Positions 33,300 through 45,302 of a DNA stretch of 64,000 bases are shown here, one piece after another. Position 1 is the stretch's first letter; each line of letters starts with the position of its first letter. The notes below the pieces were generated by a model that saw nothing but the letters and a program-made list of their open reading frames with translations, was not told the DNA's origin and did no database searches. The translations under genes were made by a program, and so were the position numbers. Origin of the DNA: Sorghum bicolor (Eukaryota > Streptophyta > Magnoliopsida > Poales > Poaceae); assembly GCF_000003195.3 (NCBI RefSeq), contig NC_012878.2, positions 22,216,071 through 22,280,070 on the forward strand, written 5' to 3'.

Positions 33300-34526
33300 T
33301 TACCTCTTGGCAAGGCGTTCGGTGTTTTTAAGTCCTCCGAACGGGACTCTCTGTTTTCTCAGTCGTCCTGGGATTCGGTGGATGGCGTAGTCGGTGGTTT
33401 CGGAGGCGCCTCCTCTTCATGTAAAACTATCTTCTTTCTCCACACCTAACTCGGTGCTATGGTCTCCTCAGGATAGTTCTGTTCAAGCTATATGTCTTCA
33501 GACATTACCACTTCTCCTTCGTAATCTGCCCATCCATCCTTGATGATTTGCCTTCTCTGGTTGCGGTTGCGTCGTCTTCTTCTTGTCCTGACCTGCTTAG
33601 AGTCTTCAACTATATAGTTAGGGTCACTAAAATAGCGGCGTACCTTCTTAGAGAGGAAGTGCATGTGGACTTCTCCGGTTCCAATGTAGAAGATTGCTTT
33701 AACGGTGCTGAGGAACGGTCTCCTAAGGATGATGGGTGGATCTTACTCGTCTTCTCCCATGTCAATAACCTTAAAATCATCTGGAGCTGAATGTATGTTG
33801 GTTTTAGGGGCATGGTTCCGAATAGGAGCTGGTAGGTGACTGCAGCCGTTATGTTGACGTCAGATCCGGTGTCGTAGAGTGTGTCTTCTGAAAAGAATAT
33901 CCGTTGATTGTGCACTCGATGCTTGGAACACCAGGGTCGTCCTTCTTGATCAAGAAAGGCGACTCGAGTTGACGATCTTGACCTCCTTGAGCAGTAGTGA
34001 CCATCTTAGCTGACTCAGTCCACATTTGCTTGTTCCTGTTCCTCCCGTTTGTCCTCTTCCTTGGTTCATGTCTTGATTGCTCTGAGATTTGTGTAATCTT
34101 GTTCTCGAAGGAAAACGTCTCCTTCCTCCCCTTGATGTAGAAACTGATCTTGGCAGCACTAGCGTAGATGACAGCTCCCGAGGTGTTCAGGAATGGCCTC
34201 CCTATGATGATGGGTGCCCTCTCATCAGTACCAGTTACTATCACCATGAAGTCTGCTGGGGTGTACAAGGTACCAACTCGGACGTAGAGGTTTTTCAATA
34301 TTCCCTTTGGAAATCTTAGTGTCTGATCTGCAGGCTGCAAACACATGGTTGTTTCATGTAAAGGATGTGTAAAGAATTCTTCATAGAGTACCCTAGGCAT
34401 AATGTTGACGCTGGAGCCAAAGTCGCAGAGTGCTTCTGGGAAGTTCGCCATGCCGATGGAGATCGGGATGACGGGGCGTCCTGGATTGTCTCTCTTGACC
34501 AGCAGAAGGTTAGTAATTACTTCCAC
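33300..34526 (-). pseudogene. C tandem retropepsin domains
   Basis: Domain 1 (ORF 34526-33849) has CDFGSSVNIMP (Asp at 34422-34424) and IIIGRPFLNTSGAVIY (~34195). A linker leads to domain 2, which has the canonical-looking LYDTGSDVNI (DTG at 33865-33873) and a later RRPFLST (~33725; normally GRPFL). A one-base frameshift separates the two near 33885, and another frameshift plus a stop interrupt domain 2. Gag, RT and integrase are absent. The two domains differ too much to be a recent copy of one another; they resemble two kinds of Athila protease found in grasses. Confidence 0.7.
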
Positions 34527-36324
34527 AACGGGGTTACTCCAGTAGTTACATCCTCAAGCATCTCAAGGCAGTGATTGCCTGAGTGTCCAGTATCTCCAGT
34601 GTGTTTGTGCTCGTAGATCTAGGTTCTTCACTTGGTGGAGTCTAGGAGTTGTAAAAGTCCTTCATATTCTGCTCGAAGTGTACCTGCTAATAAAGACGAG
34701 GCAGAGATCAAGTGCATGGGCCCTGTTGATGGAAAACACCAACAGAACCAAAAGTGTGTTTGTTCTCTCTAACCTTAAGCATAGTGAGCAAGACAAAGTT
34801 GATGGATAATAAAATCATGAGTGTAGCATTTAAAACATTTGTTAGATCAGATTGCTCAACCTAATGGAAAGATAATCTATCTATACTTATGTGTTTTCTC
34901 TTTTTTTTTATATATCTTCCAAAGACTGAGTTTGCAACATTTTAGCTCATAAGATTAGGAGTGTGGGATCACAAAGGTGGAAGGACTAAACATGTTGAAT
35001 CGATTGGGTTGGTTAATCTAGAGTTATAAATCATACATGTTTGTCTCTTTTATTCATGTGAATGCCAGAACCAAGGAGAAACTTATAAAAGTGATAGTAA
35101 GGCACCTTAAGATGTTACCTTACTTGAAGAATGATGGTACAGTATCACCTTGTGGAAGCTTTCCTTTCTTAGCGGTGGTGCATCGTATTTGTGGCACCCT
35201 CCATGGATCATCTCTTGTGAGCTATGCCTTCCTTGTGTAAATTGTTAACCTTCATGCGTCTCTCTCTTTGTCTCCAATGTGAGTTTATCTCAGGACTTCC
35301 TAGGTCGATATTGAAAGTTTTCCTGCAGGGGTTAGTCCAACAAAATATCCAGTATCTACTATGGCATACTGTTGGGTCAAAAATCAACCTAGACACCATG
35401 TCTAATTTGATTTAGGAGGGCATTTTAACCTAAGCATCATGCTTAATTTAAACTCCCTTGGAAGTGAGATCATCAACCCTAAACTAAGCACCATGCTTAA
35501 TTAAGAGATAAATGAAACCACTCCAAACCTAGACATATACTAAAGCAAATAAAGGTAGCATGAGAGCATTTATAGAGATCTACTCAAGCGGAGATGAAGT
35601 AGTGTCATTAGTATTTAACAAATTGAGCATGTCTCAAAGGTAGGGACAACAAACATAGCAACATGGCAAAGGATGTTTTGTGTAAAGTACTCCCCCAAGC
35701 TTGAATTTTGCAAAATTCAAGTTTGGATGAATTTAATTCAATGTTGTATGATGATTGGTTGGACATACCTTGTGCTTGTCATTCATCCGATCTTCTTGCT
35801 CCAATCCTGGAAAGGTTAGTGACAAGAATACCCGAAGGAATATTTTTACAATTATCCTTATATGCTCAACACACAAGGTAATGTTGCAAATAATTAAAAG
35901 CTCATGTTACGATCTGATCAGTGCTTGTTTTAGGACACTAAGCTTCTCCTTGGGAAACCATCAATTTATGTCGGCGAAGTGGTTTCCCCTCCAACGCTGA
36001 CCTATATCAAGATCAACTCAACGAGATCTGCAAAATTTATTATAGACATATGCAGCGACAACCGCCCTTTTAAAGTTTTTATAAATAGAAAGGAAGAGGG
36101 GGTTGGAGATCTCGAATGTGGTGATGTTGGAGAGACCAATGGATTGTGAAGATGTTGCATATGAGCATGGAGTAAATGAAGTGGCTATGAAATAAATTCC
36201 ATGCTCATTAATGCTTAGAGTGAAATCCATATGGTATGGTGAAAATGATAAGGTGGGTGTGGTAAAAAAGGAAAAGCAAAAGGATACACGGACGACTTGG
36301 TTCGAAACTAGCACAGCCACCGTT
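34527..36324 (-). mobile_element. C leader and degraded gag position
   Basis: About 1.8 kb lie between the PBS and the protease domains. I see no gag motif. A third PPT-like CTTGGGGGAGTA (minus strand) is at 35689-35700. ORFs at 35037-36000 have no recognisable content. Confidence 0.5.
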
Positions 36325-36341
36325 CCCTAGCAACGGCGCCA
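36325..36341 (-). other. C primer-binding site (tRNA-Asp type)
   Basis: On the minus strand TGGCGCCGTTGCTAGGG differs at two positions from the PBS of B. It lies seven bases from the LTR end at 36349. Confidence 0.85.
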
Positions 36342-36348
36342 GAAAGCT

Positions 36349-37630
36349 TGTGGGGTATTTTAAACGCAAACAGAAAAATCTGCAAGCGCACGAATACCGA
36401 TCTAGCTTTCACCCAGGAGTATTCCAGAGTATCAATTTTCCACAGGGAACGTGAGTGTACTAATTAAGATTCAAGATCGCCCAAGGATAACTATATAATT
36501 ATTTTTGGTGGGAAGAGAGGAAGTTTCCTGAGAGTTCTCTAGTTTATCTAAGAATCAAGAATTACTTCAAAGATTATTTATCTCGGGACATCAGAGCACT
36601 AACCACAGAAAGAGATAAGAAGGGGGCTAGGAAGGTCTGACTACGGTCCTACAAACACCGATCCGAACGTGGTGGAATACGTCGACCGTTAGGGCTGTCA
36701 CTACCCTAAGGCTACCACAACAATCCGCAGGATTGGGTTCAATTCTAGGTAATCGCAAGACTAAACACCACGTCTAATCTATTAATTACTATTCTAGCGT
36801 TATAAAGACTAGAGCACTTGATGCAAGCGGGAATCCAATAAATAACTTGAATGTAAATAAAAGAAATTAAAGAACTCAGGAATTACGAATTGAAGAACCT
36901 GGAGAACATGAAGAACGAACCAGTTGCTGCAAAAGTACAATGTTGAGGAAGATCCAACAGATCCGGCTCCTCCTCCTCCGCTCTCCTCTTCTCTCTCCCT
37001 ATTTTCTAGATTACAATTAGAACTAACTAGAACTAGAACTAGAAGAACTAGAACTAGAACTAGATGAACTAGAACTAGATCTAGATGAACTAGAGGTAGA
37101 ACTAGAAGAACTAGAGGGATCCTCTCTACTTGGATGAAGAATTGAAACCCTAGCTTAGCTTCTATAGAAGAGGTATGATCTCTAGGGGCCAGGGGGTCTG
37201 GTTTTATAGTCCCTTCAAGTGAATATGGGCTGTTGGATTAAACCAACATTGATTGAACGGTTATCCTTAATCCTTTAGGTCGGTGGAGCAATATCCCGAA
37301 AGAGAGTCCTGATTGGACTCTGTATGAGGGCGGGTGCCCAGGAGAGGAGGGCGGGCGCCCTGTCCGTGAGTCCTCTCGGCCTCCACTTCGGTCCCATGGC
37401 TTCTGGAGTCTTCTAGATGATATAAAATTACGCGGCACGTTAATATCTCTATGTAAACCCGACGTGTGGGCCTTTCTTCTGTATTTCCTGATAACCCCCT
37501 GCAGAAATAGACAAACACCAAAACTCGTGGAATTCTGTCAGATAAAACCCTAAGTCTGGGTGTTGGTTGCATTTGGATCCTTTTCCATGATTAGTTGATG
37601 GTTAAATGTGAGCATTAAGGACCGTCAACA
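36349..37630 (-). repeat. C 5' LTR
   Basis: It is a 1282-bp partner of 18049-19320. The minus-strand TATA is at 37201-37208 and the GC-boxes at ~37325-37360. It ends GACCGTCAACA at 37630, followed by the TSD gtcgg. Confidence 0.9.
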
Positions 37631-38678
37631 GTCGGGATTACATAGAGATATTAACGTACCGCGCAATTTTCTACCATCTAGAAGACTCCAGAAGCCACAG
37701 GAACAAACGGGAAGGCGATCGGGCCTGGGGGCAGGGCGCCCGCCCTCCCCCCTAGGGGCGCCTGCCCTGGTGGTGTGGCCAATCACGTCCAATCTCGCGG
37801 ATCACGCTCCACCGACCTAAAGGAACAAGGATAACCGTTCAATCAATGTCGGTTTGATCTGACGGCCCACGTTCACCTAAGGGGACTACAAAAGCAGACC
37901 CCCTGGCCCCTAGAGGAGAACAAGTTCATCATAGAGTTGAGAGGTGCCCTTGAAGGATAACCCTTTCTCTATATAGACTTAGGGCTTAGCATCTAATGTG
38001 AGTAGACTAGATCTACTAGATTGAGAGAGATAGAGTGGAGGTGTAGATCGGAGGAAGCCCGGCCTGTCGGTGTCTACTCCGAGGTTGTACCTGCGGGATC
38101 AAGTTCTCCTAACCCAAAGCTTGCTCCCAGGATTCTTCACTATTTCAACTTCTAAATACTAGTAAGTTCTTGTTTTATTGTTCTTTGGTTTATGAGTTTA
38201 CTTTAATCTCTTCGCGTAGAGTTTAGAGTAATCATCTCTAGCGTAGACGTGGTGTTTGGGCTAGGATACTCATAGATATCCCCTGACTAGCTGGACCGTG
38301 GTAGTAGCTAGGAACGTGATATTTCAGAGTTACCTTTGCAACCCATATCCCGTTAGTAGGATCGATAGGGTTTATAGGTGCGGGTTGAACATCCTCTGTG
38401 GTGTCTAGATTCCGTGAGCCTCCACAATAGAACAGTAGATTATCCTTACCAAGGTTAGAACGAGATTAAGGTTGTAGTCTTCTCTATATATCACTCACAA
38501 TGAGAAACATTCTTTGTAGCCTAAATGTTAGTAGTAATAGACCGGGTTAGTCAGATGCACTCTTTCTCCTAGTGGTAAAAATATAAATACGATACTCTGG
38601 ATAACATCCCGGGTGAAGTGCTCACCGATATTCGTGCGCTTGCTGATGAATTCCTTATTGCGTTCCCAAATATCAACA
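37631..38678 (+). repeat. B 3' LTR, part 2
   Basis: It continues 18048 and matches 10035-11063. It carries two GC-boxes (~37734 and ~37756) where the 5' LTR has one, and a mutated TATA (~37886). It ends ATATCAACA at 38678, followed by the TSD tcatc of B. Confidence 0.9.
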
Positions 38679-41600
38679 TCATCCAACTCTTGCAGTAGCC
38701 ATGATACATCACAACCTGCAACAAGTGGGAATAAACCCTGAGTATGAGAGGGTATTCAGCTAGACTTACCCATCATAAACCAGAAATAATATGACACCAA
38801 GGAGTATGCAAGGCTTTATTGTTGGGGCTAGCTTCACAACATTTTTTGCATAAAAAGCTTAGGTTACAGGTTATTAACTTTTCAGGTATTTAGCTCAAGT
38901 TAATAATCATTAATTGTCATCTATATTAGCACCTGTACTAGAGCAATCACTTGATTAAGATACAATTGTAGTACCCATATTTGATGTGGCATTTCCAACA
39001 TCATCAACATACCATAACCATCCAACTGTTCCATAAGCATTACTACGACGACGGGGCTCAAGTCAAGTGCTCACTATCCAGGAGCGATGGCGATTCGAAT
39101 CAATTTCTGACCAGCTGGCGATTTTATTCCCCACACAAACCACACTCACTGATCAAGTGAGCTACAGGTCACCATATTACACTATCCAGGACCAATTCGT
39201 GGGTTCGACAGGCACCGCCCGTACCCAAGGACTGTTCCGGCGACCGAGGTATCCAAGGTATACCAAGGTTGCATGCCGCGCCCTCGTCGTTCTCCTCTAC
39301 CATCACCAATACAGCGCGTACATCGGGCCGATTCCCGGCCCGGATAGTGTTCAGGCTTCGCGGTCGGAACGACTTATCCTTCCAGCTAAGTGTGGGGCAT
39401 GTGTTCAACATGACAAAAGGGCCGTCAACGATCGGTCCTTAATCGACACAGGCAGGGATAGGTAGGCACCCAAGACCTCCATGCCTTGTTGCTTCTGTAT
39501 CATCATCCCGCCCGATCTCTAGTTATCCATCATCATCACTTGGTTATTTCCATGATAGCATATGTAGCCAACCCTTTTCGGGAATCCACCTATCTCGCTC
39601 AGGTGACAGAACATCACCTGGCTTCTACCGGTCTAAGCATGACTAAGCATTTAGATTCGATCCTGAATCTACATAGGGTTATAGGTATATTTGCTGGACA
39701 AGGAGTGATATATGCAGCAAGGGTTTCACCCAACTCCTATACTTAATGCAACGATACATATATAACATATATTTTAAATTGCATTCAAATGTAGTGGGAG
39801 ACTTATAATGCTCTGGGGCTTGCCTGGGATTAACACTGAGTCAGTTCAGTTAGTTGCTTCGTCTTGGTGACATCTAAGGTCACAACACTTGTTTAGTCCT
39901 TCCACCTTCGGGATGGGTCCACCCAACACCATCTTCGGGTTTGTTCCCACACCAAGACCTTCAAGTGATTCATCTAGTGCACCTAGATGAGATGCAAGAT
40001 GCAAGTGCATGAATATAAAGAATAATAACACAACATGCATCACATAAAATTATGCAAGACACAGGCATCTAAAGTTATTTAGCTAACATCACACAACCAA
40101 TTATATAGAGCAAACATATCAATCATGACACAAGTTTAACAAGTTTACAAGTGTATTACTTAATCACCACTAAAGACATGTATCATAGTTAGCACACACC
40201 AAGTAAAGCAATTAAGCATTCGTGTATTTCAGCAATTCTGGACATACATGCAACAACTCAGTAATTAAATCATAACTGGGGTTACACGACTCAAAAAACT
40301 ATGCAATAGGACATTCTGGAAAGATTATCAAATTATCTACAATTCATCTTTAATCATATTAGCATGATTAACAAGTTAACCAAGTCAAACATGCATGACC
40401 ATATAATCTGGTCCAGGAATTTCCAGAGAACAAGCATTTTAAAGGATGAAATTCATACTACTGTAACTCACAAACCACTTAGCCAAATGATATGAAACTT
40501 TACCACAATATAAATTAGTGAATTATCTACATATTTTCTATATACAAGTTTCACAGCAAACATCATTTATATCATGGAATTAATCGCATAAATAAAACTG
40601 CTCATGCTGCCAAACAGTAGAAGTACAATTACAAACAGAAAACTGATAGGCAATTCAAGGAAGCATAACTGGAGTTGCAGACCTCCAGCAAACATAATTC
40701 TTATATTTGTGGAAAGCTTATAAAGTTACCTACAACTTCCTTATTATCATTTAAATATGAATCCACAGTTAACAAGGTCAATTAACCTCATAAACACATC
40801 TCTGTCCAAAACATGGACAGAATCTGTCATGCCACATTAAACAGCTATAACCTGAGGTTCACATGTCCATAATTTATGGTTGTGTACTTTCTAGAAATCT
40901 TACGAAATTGTGAACAACTTTGTAATAAACATCTAGAGCTAAATCTACCACTAACAAGGTCTTACATTACAAACAATGCAATCCTGTCTGGGTTTAGACA
41001 GAAACTGGAACAGTACTTTAAACCACTATAACTAAACATGTGATTAACCACAAATTGTGCTATTTATCTTTTTCGAAAGCTTATGAAAAGTACTAAAACT
41101 TATATATTTTCATCCAAGCAAGATTCACAACTTAACTGAGCCAAACAATACAAATATACAGATCCACTCAGAATAGGAGCAAAGCAACAAAGGGCATTTG
41201 TTATTTCTATAACTCTTAATCTATCAATCCTAAATTCATGAACCTTTTACCAGACATCAAATATCATATGAAAAGCATGTCACCATATTTTCAGATTTAT
41301 TTGGGCAATAACACAGCAGTTATGAAAAAGACAAATATAACAAGCAATTAAAATCTAACTGCATAAATCTATTTTTACGACTAAAACTTCAAACTAAACC
41401 ATGCCATACTATAGATCTAATGCATAGAGCATTTCATAAGGATTCCAAAAAGTCCACATTTGCTATTTTACGACCTTTCTATGAATTACTATGCATTTCT
41501 AAAGTTCATACAAGAAATCTGCAAAAACAAAAGATAAAGGAAAACGACTTTGCATCTGGAACCCTGAACTTTCTCTGAATCAACCCGCCGTCCAGAGCAC

Positions 41601-43240
41601 TATTCATAGCTTCGCATCTGGAACCCTAAGTTGTTTCATATTCTAACCCGATGCCCCTGCCTTCTTCTTCTTATAGAACAGACGACATGGCCGGCTTCGG
41701 GATTCTGCTGGAGAGCGGCAGGTGGCAGCAGGGAGCCAGCCGGCGGCCTGGCCACGGCTAGCCATGGCCACGCCCGGCCCTGGCCCTGGCCGGCTGCAGC
41801 CAGCAGCAGCAGGAGCTTGAGCTCTGCTCGCTTGCTTTGGCGGCCATCTTCTTGAGCGCACTGGGAGAGTGAGGAGATGAGCCAGAGGGAGAAGTGGAAA
41901 ATGAGAGAGACAGAGGGGGAGCTCGGGCGCTACTCATCCACACCTGAGGAGGCAGGGGCGCGTGGCAGTGGAGCTCAGCTATGGTGGGGGCGCCCAACTT
42001 GCATGGAGGACGCGTCAGCATTTCGTTGAGCACGTGGCGGGCTGTGAAGTGGCCGCCGTGGGAGGAAATTTTGGGCCTTTTTCGGGCAGAATTGGACCTT
42101 GGGCCAAAAATGAAGTTTGCTCACCTTGGCCTGCTCTCCAACTTTGATTAAGAGTGCCAAGCCATTAGACTAACATATTAGGAGATAATTAGATGCCAAT
42201 TCACGAGTGTCAACGTATTGACGGTGATTAGCAAAACCAAGAATTGATAGTCCAAACCATGTCAAACTTGATGCAACTTTTTGTATGCTCTTCCCCAAAC
42301 AATTATCCACAACTTTTATTCTTGAACCAACTTGAGTTGCTTTACAAAAACATGAGAACGCGGCATGCCAACGGGTCGATGTCTGTTTAGCGATAAAATA
42401 ATCTTTTGCTGTTTTGGAAGCGATTTTTGAACATTAAAATGAACTCCAAATTTGATAACACTTGATCCATTGTTTCCATCAAAAAAGAGTACTCCATCTC
42501 CTATTAAAGAATCCAATTGAGTTACCACATGAATTTGGATGCTAAAATGTCACAAAGAAGGTAACTCACTGCTGTACTTCCAGGGACTGAATTATTTCTC
42601 AGGGCTAAGAAGCAGCAGCTGATTCAAACTTTGAGCCTATGTTTGAACTAGTTGCAAGCTGATTTGGTTCTTGGTCCTTGAACAAGGTTTGCTTTACAGA
42701 AGCTATGCTACAACTTTCATTTAAGGTCAACCCTCATAACTGCAATAGAACCCAAACTTTTGCTTTGGCCAAAGCAGTAACCCGATAAAGCTCCAAATAG
42801 GGTTTTAGGCCAACTCAAGCATTTCCTTTGTATAAGCTCAACATGAACCCTTCATGACTTTTGTTGTATAATTCATCTAGAGTCATATGAGCAAGTTTGC
42901 AAGGTTTGGTTGATGACCCATGATTCTATTTCCTTAATAGAGCCATTCCGACAAGGATATAACTTATCATTTCATGTGACTTCTTGATTCCAAACTTTAC
43001 CAAACTTTTCCAGAGAGCAACATAGATTGGGATGGATATGAGACACATGGAAAATGTTCCACTAGCATCATCCAAGCATATCTTTTAAAAAGGGCCTATA
43101 TGTAAGTAAAGGTGCACCATCCAAGTCCAAGATAGGGCTTACTTTCATAGATTGACTTTGACCTTTTTATTACCATTGAACTTGTCATGTTTGAGCTCAA
43201 ACCTAGTACTTAGCAAGTGACAAACACCTGGGGTGTTACA
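38679..43240 (-). repeat. Element H LTR, part 2 (Tekay/Del-like)
   Basis: It continues 9871; the total LTR is about 4.95 kb. It ends ...GGTGTTACA at 43240, i.e. TGTAACACC on the minus strand. Several blocks are reverse complements of the solo LTR at 46398-50313: 38700-38760, the gcgatggcgattcgaat block near 39080-39110, the hairpin GGTGACAGAACATCACC (~39601), and a GC-rich block at 41640-42060. The block ttataatgctctggggcttgcc (39803-39825) is the decayed copy of the conserved short coding-like segment noted at 48761. The middle (40000-41600) is AT-rich and featureless. Confidence 0.75.
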
Positions 43241-43429
43241 GAGACCACGGTGAGAGTTGGCTGAGCTATGTTGTTTAGCCCGACCGCGCACCACAGGAAG
43301 ACGTTCATCAAACATCTTCTCCATGGCCTTCACTAGTGAGTTTTGTAGTTGGCGTAACTCAGCCCGCGAAACTGATGTTTCTTTTTCTCCATATCGACAA
43401 CCACAAACGCTCGAATTGGATCCTGGCAT
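43241..43429 (-). pseudogene. Fragment F: gag N terminus
   Basis: From ATG 43429 the first ~60 residues (RAELRQLQNSLVKAMEKMF helix) look like the start of a Gypsy gag; the frame then meets the end of the H LTR. H is therefore inserted into the gag of F, and the rest of F would lie on the far side of H. Confidence 0.5.
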
Positions 43430-44092
43430 GTTAGCACTTATGCAAAATATAGTGGAATGGGTAAATTTGTGAAATCACACAATCTCACCTCTTACTTACC
43501 AATGCTCTTTCCTGTTCTCAATGACAGTGAATTGTGCTAGTGTAGCAGCTCAACAAAAATGATTCCGAGGTCACAAGGATTACGAGTCGAATGTTCTGGT
43601 TTCAGTTTTTGGTGGAGGTATAGGTGGCTAAACAAGGGAGGCTACGGTACTGAAAATGAAAATCAAGTGGTTTGATGTGCTCAAAAGATATAATGTTGCT
43701 GGTATATAAATCAACAAGAATCTGAATATGTAAACTGAATTTTCCAGCGAGCAAACCGCAATACAACCCTTTCCTCTTCTTCTACTTTTCTGTTCTTTCT
43801 CTTTTCTTTTCTCTGATTTTTTTTCTTTGATTTTTTTGAACTCTTTTTTTATACTAACAAGGGTGCGGATAACAAATGAAACACTACACAATATATGTAA
43901 AGAGGGTGACTTGCAACTTGATGAACACAAAACACAAGATAACAGTACCGTCAAAGGGCTCTAGGATTTTTTTGTGGCTTTTTCAGTGGACTATAGGTCA
44001 TGAACAAAACTGTAGCAAATGATAGATACACTAATGATAAATATGTGGATGATTTTGAGACCTACCGTGCCAACGAAAGCTTTGATACCAGT
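43430..44092 (-). mobile_element. Fragment F: leader and iMet PBS
   Basis: TGGTATCAAAGC on the minus strand (44079-44090) lies two bases from the LTR end ...CCTATCA at 44093. The 650 bp to the gag start are non-coding, with a pyrimidine-rich tract at 43780-43860. Confidence 0.6.
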
Positions 44093-44819
44093 TGATAGGA
44101 TACCGATATGGATCGGTAAGAGGGTGGCCTGATCTTCACTATAGTAGATCAAAAGAACAAGGATAACTTGCTGGGAACAGCGGGGAACTAGCTTTATACC
44201 TGACAAAAGTTGGATGCGACCAAGCGACGGGGAGAGAGGCACTGAAACCACTAAGACTTCGACTTGATCGCCGAACGACCGCAGAACCACAATCCGGAAC
44301 TAATCCACACAATACGGTGCAGCCGAACGGAAGCCATAGAGCAAGAAGTAGGGGAACCCAGAGGATTCTCTTCACAAGTCCAAGAAGAACAAGGAAGAAC
44401 AAAGTTTTAGTAAGGCACTCAGCAACATGGCTGTAATTTCATGTAGTTTATCAAATGATCGAAGGTTCCTAATAGCTTAGAGGTAGGGAATATTTATACT
44501 AGGAACAACCCTCCTAGATAGGTATGAAAATGAAATAGAGTTTCTGAGAGAAGGTAATGTGAAAGGTCTCCTCGGAATGGATTCCCGAACTAGCTTCGTG
44601 TGACTGTTGGCCTCCAGAGCAGTTTCCAATAAACTGACCATAACTTTTTATTGGCAAGTCCAAATGATGAACCATTTCTTGGGTGTAAAACTAGACTCAA
44701 ACGGCTATCCAGCAATGTATGCCATGCATCATGGAACATTGTAGATTGGTACAGTTTTGCATGGCAATTTGTACCAACATTCTGTCATGACAGACTGTTG
44801 ACCCTCTGAGCAGTCTTGA
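44093..44819 (-). repeat. Fragment F: LTR (upper boundary uncertain)
   Basis: The inner end is fixed by the PBS. A minus-strand TATAAATA at ~44493-44500 fits an LTR promoter. I could not place the outer TG end; it lies somewhere between the TATA and the pol tail stop at 44820. Confidence 0.45.
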
Positions 44820-45302
44820 CTAATCCAAACATAACTCTTGATTGCGACGTCCAAATGAGATGAGACTTGAGGCATTGGAAAGCATACTTGATGAGCTTTC
44901 CAAAATGTCCTCATAGGCCTTCATAGCTTTTGTGAGGAAAAAGTTATGAAGATTTCTTTGTACTGGTCCGTTCTTAACTTCCACTAGTCCGTTTTTGACT
45001 CTCTGATCCAATTTGTAGTGTCTTCTAGGACTTGTACTGGTCCGTTCTTCAGGGTCCGATTCATCCATCTCTTCTTCTATATACCTGAGTACAATCAAGG
45101 TAGAACACTTAGGTAGTATATAATTCTCATTAATGTTAAAATGTATCTCACAAAGTAGAGCGTGGACCTCTTGTTGTAGCTTCTTCGCACGACTACGTGT
45201 AACCGGTCCATCGATGACTTGGGCTGGTGTTGGTGTAGGAAAAACATGAGTGGCTGTAGCTTGACTTCGAGCTTGTGACATCTTCCTTGCTGGCATGGTC
45301 AT
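44820..45302 (-). pseudogene. Gypsy pol C-terminal tail
   Basis: This 160-codon ORF has GPVTRSRAKKLQQEVHALL and the later ENYILPKCSTLIVLRYIEEE, a tail found at the end of many grass Gypsy polyproteins. No integrase precedes it: upstream is a different LTR. It lies on the other side of the F LTR from the F gag, giving the order pol tail, LTR, PBS, gag. Confidence 0.5.

Larger units (their letters stand above)
18049..37630 (-). mobile_element. Element C: non-autonomous Athila-like element, split by D
   Basis: The LTRs are 18049-19320 and 36349-37630, and the TSD is gtcgg (18044-18048 and 37631-37635). In element sense the order is 5' LTR, tRNA-Asp-type PBS, leader, two tandem retropepsin domains, 3' non-coding region, PPT and 3' LTR. 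No gag capsid, RT or integrase is visible. D occupies 20049-31897, so the unsplit element is about 7.7 kb. By eye the LTRs differ at about 45 sites in 1270, clearly more than those of D, in agreement with the nesting order. The LTR is homologous to that of B, its insertion target. Confidence 0.85.
9872..38678 (+). mobile_element. Element B: Athila-like LTR retrotransposon, split by C
   Basis: The plus-strand order is 5' LTR (9872-11063), PBS, gag, protease-like region, RT, RNase H, integrase, extra ORF with its own promoter-like module, first PPT, stem-loop region, second PPT and 3' LTR (17877-18048 plus 37631-38678). The TSD is tcatc at 9867-9871 and 38679-38683. C is inserted in the 3' LTR. 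Without C the element is about 9.2 kb. RT and integrase motifs match the Athila lineage. All coding parts except the extra ORF carry frameshifts or stops. Confidence 0.85.

Noticed and set aside
39067..39465. 132-codon ORF, with an antisense-like match at 49262-49450
   Set aside because: It is part of the Tekay-like LTR; the similarity reflects the repeat, and it has no domain.
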